DNA from: Enterovirga sp.
Lineage (GTDB): Bacteria; Pseudomonadota; Alphaproteobacteria; Rhizobiales; Beijerinckiaceae
Assembly (NCBI GenBank): GCA_028290385.1
Contig: JAQGJZ010000006.1
Span: 1 to 11,797 of the forward strand
Reading direction: 5' to 3'
Length of the DNA stretch: 11,797 bases
Both the position numbers and the translations under genes were made by a program. Below, piece after piece: positions 7,562 to 11,797 of the stretch. Under the pieces are notes generated by a model. The model was not told where the DNA came from. It saw nothing but the letters and a program-made list of their open reading frames with translations, and did no database searches. The first letter of the stretch is position 1; the number at the start of each line of letters is the position of its first letter.

Positions 7562-7576
7562 GACGGGCATGCCGTC
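7562..7576. repeat. Short inverted repeat GACGG-N5-CCGTC in the divergent region
   Basis: The 15 bases GACGGGCATGCCGTC have 5-base arms around a 5-base centre and contain the palindrome GGCATGCC. The site lies about 107 bases from the glycosyltransferase start and 172 bases from the glycosidase start. That is a plausible place for an operator serving both directions. No regulator gene is present in the window. Confidence 0.25.
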
Positions 7577-7747
7577 CAGGAACGTACGAGTTCGCAGCCA
7601 GGGGCCGGGCGGCGCGCGGGCCGGCGAAGTACGCAACGGAACGAACCTCCCGCCGCGATGGGGCGGAGGGCGAACCATGCGGAAGGCGGCGTGTTCTCGC
7701 TGAGGCACGCTGCCGGCGAAGCCGCGGTTTGGTCGCCAGGAATCCCG

Positions 7748-8899
7748 ATGGGCCTGTTTCAAAGCTTCTTTCTTGGAGGGTTCGAGTGTTCGACGCAGGT
7801 CCGAGCGGACGGGCGACGCCTCGATCTCCTGCGCACGACCGAGCATGATCGCTTCGCGCGGCAGGATTATCGGGCGCTGGCGCGGCACGGCGTCCGGAGC
7901 GCGCGGGACGGGCTGCGCTGGCACCTCATCGAGAGGAGCCCGGGCAGCTATGACTGGGATAGCTTCCTGCCGATGCTCCATGCCGCGGAGGAGGCGGGCA
8001 CCCAGGTGGTCTGGGACCTGTGCCATTACGGTTGGCCGGACGGCCTCGACATCTGGTCGGACACGTTTCCGGAGCGGCTGGCGCGCTTTGCCGCCGCCGC
8101 CGCCGAGCTGATCCTGCGCGAAACGGGCCGTGCGCCGCTGGTGTGCCCGGTCAACGAGATCTCGTTCTGGGCGTGGGCCGGCGGCGAGGTCGGCCGCTTC
8201 GGTCCGAACCGGACCGGGGAGGGCGGCCGCCTCAAGCGCCAACTCGTCCGCGCCGCGATCGCCGCCACCCGCGCCGTCCGGGCCACGGCCCCGGGCGCCC
8301 GGTTCATCTGTGCCGAGCCGCTGATCCACGTGGATCCGGGCACGCATGACGACCCCGGCCACCGGGCCGGCGCGCGGCGGCATCGCGAGTCGCAGTTCGA
8401 GGCGCTGGATGTCCTGGTCGGCCGGAGCGAACCCGAACTCGGCGGCGGGCCCGATTGCCTCGACGTGGTCGGGCTGAATTTCTACCCAGACAACCAATGG
8501 TACCATGGCGGCGGCACCATCCCGATGGGCCACCACGCCTTCCGTCCGCTGCATGAAATGCTGCTGGAGGTCTGGCAGCGCTACCGGCGCCCGATCCTGC
8601 TCGCCGAGACCGGCGCGGAAGGCTCCGGCCGGGCGTCCTGGCTCCACTACGTCAGCGGCGAGGCACGCGCCGCGATGGCGGCCGGGGTGCCGGTCGAGGG
8701 CATCTGCCTCTACCCGATCCTCGACTACCACGGCTGGGACAACGACCGGCTCTGCGCAACCGGGCTCCTGTCGGCGGCGGACGACCGCGGCCAGCGCCGC
8801 GTGCACGAGCCGCTGGCGGAGGAGTTGAAGGTGCAGGCGGCGCGGTTCCAGGCCCTGTCGGCACGTCCGTCCGCGTCCCGCTTCGACCAAGCGGCCTAG
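7748..8899 (+). CDS. GH1-like (clan A) glycoside hydrolase, probably cytoplasmic
   Basis: The 383-residue product has the TIM-barrel pattern of GH1-like beta-glycosidases but is shorter than the typical ~450 residues. It opens with FLGGFECSTQ (8-17), the first barrel strand with its substrate-binding region. HGVRSARDGLRWHLIERSPG (47-66) and WDLCHYGWPDGLDIW (89-103) follow. The candidate acid/base is E137 in CPVNEISFW, where the usual Pro after Glu is Ile. The candidate nucleophile is E287 in LLAETGAEG. VVGLNFYPDNQW (240-251) matches the strand before the nucleophile. The start at ATG 7748 has AGGA 6 bases upstream. The frame stays open back to 7085, but that part overlaps the glycosyltransferase and looks non-coding. 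No signal peptide is visible. It ends 6 bases before the ABC exporter, so the two are surely co-transcribed. The substrate is unknown; transglycosylation or trimming of a lipid-linked glycan before export is possible. Confidence 0.88.
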   Translation: MGLFQSFFLGGFECSTQVRADGRRLDLLRTTEHDRFARQDYRALARHGVRSARDGLRWHLIERSPGSYDWDSFLPMLHAAEEAGTQVVWDLCHYGWPDGLDIWSDTFPERLARFAAAAAELILRETGRAPLVCPVNEISFWAWAGGEVGRFGPNRTGEGGRLKRQLVRAAIAATRAVRATAPGARFICAEPLIHVDPGTHDDPGHRAGARRHRESQFEALDVLVGRSEPELGGGPDCLDVVGLNFYPDNQWYHGGGTIPMGHHAFRPLHEMLLEVWQRYRRPILLAETGAEGSGRASWLHYVSGEARAAMAAGVPVEGICLYPILDYHGWDNDRLCATGLLSAADDRGQRRVHEPLAEELKVQAARFQALSARPSASRFDQAA

Positions 8900-8905
8900 G
8901 TGCAG

Positions 8906-10705
8906 ATGTCCGCCCTGTCGACACCGAAGCGCCCCCCCGCCTACCTGCGGGGTCCGATCGTCTTTATCGGGCACTACGTCCGCAACTGGGCACCGTCCTT
9001 CGCGACGATCTTCTTCTTCGTCGTGGTGGCGGCTGCGGCCGCGATCGGCATCCAGTACGTCCTGAAGGTGCTGGTGGACATCATGGCCGGCCCGCTGGAG
9101 GCCCGGGCCGCGGTCTGGACCACGCTCGCCTTCTTTGTCGGCATGATCGCCACGGAGGCGCTGTCCTGGCGCGTGGTCGGCTGGCTCACCTGCCGCACCA
9201 CGATTGGGGTCGGGGTCGATATGCGGCTCGACCTGTTCGAGTACCTGAACCGCCAGCCGATGCGGTACTTCGCCGAGAATCTCGCCGGCTCGCTCGGCCA
9301 GAGGATCACGGCGACGGCCGGGAATTTCGGCGCCCTTGCCAACACGCTGATCTGGCGCGTTCTTCCGCCCTGCATCGATTTCGTCGGGGCGCTGATCATC
9401 TTCGGCACCATCAACCTCGGCATGATGGCCGCGCTGGGTGCCGTGGTGGTCAGCATGACGACGCTGCTGCTCGTCTTCGGCGAGCGTGGCCGCCCGAGGC
9501 ACCGGCGCTATTCCGGCCTCGCCGGCAACGTCGCGGGCGAACTCGTCGACACCATCACCAACATGTGGGCCGTGAAGGCGTTTTCCGCCCGCCAGCGCGA
9601 GCATGCGCGGCTCGCGGCCGGGTTCCGCGAGGAGGCGGCGGCCCAGCGCACCAGCTGGCTGCATATCGAGAAGGCGCGGCTTCTCAACGACATCGTCCTC
9701 ACCGTCTCGGCCGGCGGCATGCTCGTCTGGGCGGTCACGCTGTGGAGCCGGGGCCGGATCACGCCCGGGGACGTCGTGCTGGTCTCGACGCTGACCTTCC
9801 GGGTGCTGCATTCGTCCCGGGATCTGGCGCTCTCGCTGGTCGACCTGTCGCAGCAATTCGGCTTCATCGACGAAACCCTGCGCAAGATCGCCCAGCCCCG
9901 CACGGTCGTGAACGCGCCGAATGCCGGGGTGCTCGTGCCGGCCGGCGGCACGGTGGAGTTCCGGCAGGTGTCGTTCTCCTATGGCGGTCCGCGCGAGGTC
10001 ACGCACGAGCTGTCTCTCACCATCCCGGCCGGGCAGAAGGTCGGCATCGTCGGCCCCTCCGGGGCCGGCAAGTCGACGCTCGTCAACCTGCTCCAGCGGC
10101 TCTGGGACGTGGATGACGGCGAGATCCTCATCGACGGCCAGCGGATCGCGGACGTGACGCAGGATTCGCTGAGGGCCGCGCTCGCCGTCGTGCCGCAGGA
10201 GATCGTGCTGTTTCACCGCAGCATCATGGAGAACATCCGCTTCGGCCGGCCGGACGCCAACGACGAGGAGGTGATCGAGGCTGCGCGCGCCGCTTATTGC
10301 GACAGCTTCATCCGCGCGCTCCCGGAGGGCTACGCGACGATCGTCGGCGAGCGGGGAGCCAAGCTCTCCGGCGGCCAGCGCCAGCGCGTCGGCATCGCGC
10401 GCGCCTTCCTGAAGGACGCGCCCATCATCGTGCTGGACGAGGCGACGAGCGCGCTCGACACGGAATCGGAGATCGAGATCCAGCGCTCGCTCGTGCGGCG
10501 GATGCGCGACCGTACGGTGATCGCGGTCGCGCACCGGCTCTCGACCCTCGCGGCCTTCGACCGGGTGATCGTGATCCAGGACGGCCGGATCGTGGAGGAC
10601 GGCACGCCCGCACAGCTGCGCAAGCAGAACGGCGTGTTCGAGGCGATGTGGCGCCTGCAGGCCCGCGGCCTGTCGGTCGACGAGGTCGTCGGCGAAGCCG
10701 CCTGA
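8906..10705 (+). CDS. ABC exporter, fused membrane and ATPase domains
   Basis: The 599-residue half-transporter should work as a homodimer exporting a hydrophobic or glycan substrate across the inner membrane. Residues 1-320 form the transmembrane domain, with hydrophobic spans near 30-56, 70-93, 155-190 and 263-300. Residues 345-590 form the ATPase: Walker A GPSGAGKST (383-391), Q-loop VVPQE (Q431), signature LSGGQRQR (487-494), Walker B IIVLDEA (507-513), D-loop SALD, and the H-loop histidine H543 in AVAHRLS. All catalytic residues are present. Architecture and length match MsbA/NdvA-type exporters of lipids, glycolipids or glucans. I start at ATG 8906, which has AGG 5 bases upstream. GTG 8900 abuts the previous stop and would add two residues, with no ribosome-binding site. 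Linkage to the glycosidase gene, 6 bases upstream, suggests a saccharide or glycolipid cargo. Confidence 0.95.
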   Translation: MSALSTPKRPPAYLRGPIVFIGHYVRNWAPSFATIFFFVVVAAAAAIGIQYVLKVLVDIMAGPLEARAAVWTTLAFFVGMIATEALSWRVVGWLTCRTTIGVGVDMRLDLFEYLNRQPMRYFAENLAGSLGQRITATAGNFGALANTLIWRVLPPCIDFVGALIIFGTINLGMMAALGAVVVSMTTLLLVFGERGRPRHRRYSGLAGNVAGELVDTITNMWAVKAFSARQREHARLAAGFREEAAAQRTSWLHIEKARLLNDIVLTVSAGGMLVWAVTLWSRGRITPGDVVLVSTLTFRVLHSSRDLALSLVDLSQQFGFIDETLRKIAQPRTVVNAPNAGVLVPAGGTVEFRQVSFSYGGPREVTHELSLTIPAGQKVGIVGPSGAGKSTLVNLLQRLWDVDDGEILIDGQRIADVTQDSLRAALAVVPQEIVLFHRSIMENIRFGRPDANDEEVIEAARAAYCDSFIRALPEGYATIVGERGAKLSGGQRQRVGIARAFLKDAPIIVLDEATSALDTESEIEIQRSLVRRMRDRTVIAVAHRLSTLAAFDRVIVIQDGRIVEDGTPAQLRKQNGVFEAMWRLQARGLSVDEVVGEAA

Positions 10706-10723
10706 CGGCGCTCCTCAGGCGGC
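10697..10723. terminator. Bidirectional hairpin containing both convergent stop codons
   Basis: GCCGCCTGA (10697-10705) and TCAGGCGGC (10715-10723) are perfect 9-bp inverted repeats around a 9-base loop. The left arm ends in the TGA of the ABC gene and the right arm contains the TGA of ligD read on the minus strand. Both proteins therefore end in Ala-Ala encoded by the same arm sequence. A strong GC stem between convergent genes is a natural bidirectional terminator, although only a weak T-run (CTTTCG) follows on the plus strand. Confidence 0.55.
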
Positions 10724-11797
10724 CCGCTTTCGTGCCCGGCGGGGCTTTCCCGTGTTCGGCAGCACCTGATCGACGGCCGCGATCTCCGCCCAGGGGTCGC
10801 GCTTCAGCTTGGCCAGGCGCGCGCCGAGGTTGGCCACCGTGAAATGGTTCGGGGCGAGGTCGGGCGAGAGCTCGGACCAGGCGAGCGGGACTGAGACGGG
10901 CGCGCCCGGGCGGTTGCGGGTCGAATACGCCGCGATGGCGGTCGCGCCGCGGCCGTTGCGCAGGTAATCGACATAGATCAGCCCCTTGCGGGCCTGCTTG
11001 GACGCCTTGGCGATGTAGCGCTCCGGCGAATCCGCTTCCATGGCGAAGGCCAACGCCTGGGCAAAGGTCTTCACCTCCGCCCAATCGGCCTTGGGGGTGA
11101 GCGGCACGACCACGTGCAGGCCCTTGCCGCCCGTGGTCTTCACGAAGCTTTCGAGCCCGACACCCTGCAGCCGCTCCCGCACGTCGGCGGCCGCCGCGAT
11201 CACCTCCGGCCAGCTCACGTCGGGGCCCGGATCGAGGTCCATGGTGATGCGGTCGGGCCGGTCCACGTCCGCGATGGTCGAGCCCCAGGGATGGATCTCG
11301 AGCACGCTCGCCTGCACCAGCGAGACGATGCCCCGGATGTCCTCCACATAAAGGACCTCCTCCTCGCCATCCTCGTCGCGCACGGCCTCACGGCGAATGT
11401 CGTCGCCGAGCCCGGCCCAGGAATGCTTCTGAAAGAAGCAGCCCTTCGCGGCCCCGTTCGGGCAGCGCACGAGGGCGAGCGGCCGTCCCGCGACATGCGG
11501 CAGGATCCAGTCGGCGATGCTCTCGTAGAAGCGCGCGAGGTCGAGCTTGGTGATGCCCTCGTCCCAGAGCACGCGGTCGGCATGCGTGAGGGCAACACCC
11601 GCGACCTCGCTGCCGCTGCGCGACCGGAGCGAGGCGGAGCGCTTCGGCTCGGGTGCGGGGCTGGCCGCCGGCTTCGGGGCTTCGCGCACCACCTCCTCGG
11701 CCGGCTTGTCGTCGCGCAGCCCCTTGAAGGCGGCGTGGCGCAACCGCCGATCGCCCGTCCAGCCGCGGAACTCCACTTCGGCCACGAGCTTGGGCTC
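10715..11797 (-). CDS. ligD: LigD, C-terminal part: end of ATP-dependent DNA ligase domain plus polymerase domain (5' end beyond window)
   Basis: LigD is the multifunctional repair enzyme of bacterial non-homologous end joining, working with Ku in the cytoplasm. The visible 360 residues run in from the right edge without a true start; GTG 11785 encodes an internal Val. Residues up to about 30 are the end of the ligase OB domain (LVAEVEFRGWT, then RHAAFKGLRDDKPAEEV). A 30-residue Ala/Pro/Ser/Arg linker follows, and then the archaeo-eukaryotic primase-type polymerase. Counted from Val 11785, its metal-binding motif is MDLDPGPD (D183, D185). KTTGGKGLHVVVPL (216-229) contains the nucleotide-contacting His224, and YVDYLRNGRGATAIAAYSTR carries the third acidic residue D273. 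The order ligase then polymerase matches the Pseudomonas type, so a phosphoesterase domain may lie further upstream, outside the window. It is convergent with the ABC gene, 9 bases apart, and is functionally unrelated to the glycan genes. No Ku gene is visible. Confidence 0.95.
   Translation of the reverse strand, partial: EPKLVAEVEFRGWTGDRRLRHAAFKGLRDDKPAEEVVREAPKPAASPAPEPKRSASLRSRSGSEVAGVALTHADRVLWDEGITKLDLARFYESIADWILPHVAGRPLALVRCPNGAAKGCFFQKHSWAGLGDDIRREAVRDEDGEEEVLYVEDIRGIVSLVQASVLEIHPWGSTIADVDRPDRITMDLDPGPDVSWPEVIAAAADVRERLQGVGLESFVKTTGGKGLHVVVPLTPKADWAEVKTFAQALAFAMEADSPERYIAKASKQARKGLIYVDYLRNGRGATAIAAYSTRNRPGAPVSVPLAWSELSPDLAPNHFTVANLGARLAKLKRDPWAEIAAVDQVLPNTGKPRRARKRAA

Larger units (their letters stand above)
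7456..7747. other. Divergent intergenic region between the two glycan operons
   Basis: These 292 bases separate the minus-strand glycosyltransferase operon from the plus-strand glycosidase/ABC operon and must hold both promoters. I see no convincing sigma-70 hexamers and no EcfG match: the two plus-strand GGAAC sites (around 7579 and 7634) and the minus-strand GGAAC (7556-7552) lack CGTT at 16-17 bases. The region holds a 10-bp-phased direct repeat (7472-7488), an inverted repeat (7562-7576), and an imperfect GC-rich hairpin around 7645-7670. Open frames across it look non-coding, with no conserved-looking segments and no ribosome-binding site that decides a start. Confidence 0.6.

Noticed and set aside
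7085..7747. Upstream extension of the second glycosidase frame
   Set aside because: It overlaps the glycosyltransferase antisense and then the intergenic region, with Arg/Pro/Ala-rich noise. The barrel begins right after ATG 7748, which has AGGA at proper spacing.
8900..8905. GTG 8900 as start of the ABC exporter
   Set aside because: It touches the preceding stop codon and has no purine-rich sequence upstream. ATG 8906, two codons later, has AGG at 5 bases, so it is preferred, although the difference is only two residues.
7442..10534. 1030-codon open frame on the minus strand
   Set aside because: It lies antisense to the glycosidase and the ABC exporter, both of which carry unmistakable motifs. 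The product has the charged, low-complexity composition of a shadow frame.
11785..11797. GTG 11785 as a genuine start of a short polymerase-only gene
   Set aside because: The frame continues upstream in ligase-domain sequence (EPKLVAEVEF), so the codon is an internal valine and the gene enters from outside the window.

Overview
The window is GC-rich, gene-dense DNA that looks like a chromosome segment of a Methylobacterium-type alphaproteobacterium. That placement is an inference. It rests on base composition, the overall style of the gene products, a bacterial LigD-type repair protein, and a promoter that exactly matches the alphaproteobacterial general-stress sigma factor (EcfG) consensus. 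I see no RNA genes, insertion sequences or CRISPR arrays.

Layout from left to right. (1) Positions 1-2471, minus strand: a large MscS-family mechanosensitive channel with a periplasmic DUF3772-like N-terminal region, cut at its C-terminus by the window edge. Upstream on the same strand is a 93-residue single-pass membrane protein (2537-2818). In front of that lies GGAAC-N17-CGTT (2855-2880), so the pair reads as a stress-inducible envelope unit. (2) Positions 2891-7455, minus strand: a tight three-gene run transcribed right to left. It encodes a glycosyltransferase, UDP-galactopyranose mutase (glf), and a 707-residue fusion of a GH1-like glycosidase with an RmlD-like reductase domain whose catalytic and nucleotide-binding motifs are degenerate. 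(3) Positions 7456-7747: a divergent intergenic region with small repeats. (4) Positions 7748-10705, plus strand: a second GH1-like glycosidase followed 6 bases later by a full-length ABC exporter (membrane domain plus ATPase). (5) Positions 10715-11797, minus strand: the C-terminal polymerase domain of the end-joining protein LigD, convergent with the ABC gene. The two stop codons sit in opposite arms of one perfect hairpin.

The core of the window is the divergent pair of operons in (2)-(4). Together they encode a supply of UDP-galactofuranose (glf), a glycosyltransferase, two glycosidase-fold proteins without signal peptides, and an exporter. The simplest reading is a small locus that builds, trims or remodels, and exports a galactofuranose-containing glycan or glycolipid. 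The cytoplasmic glycosidase-fold proteins and the catalytically degraded reductase domain are its unusual parts. The sequence does not reveal the product.
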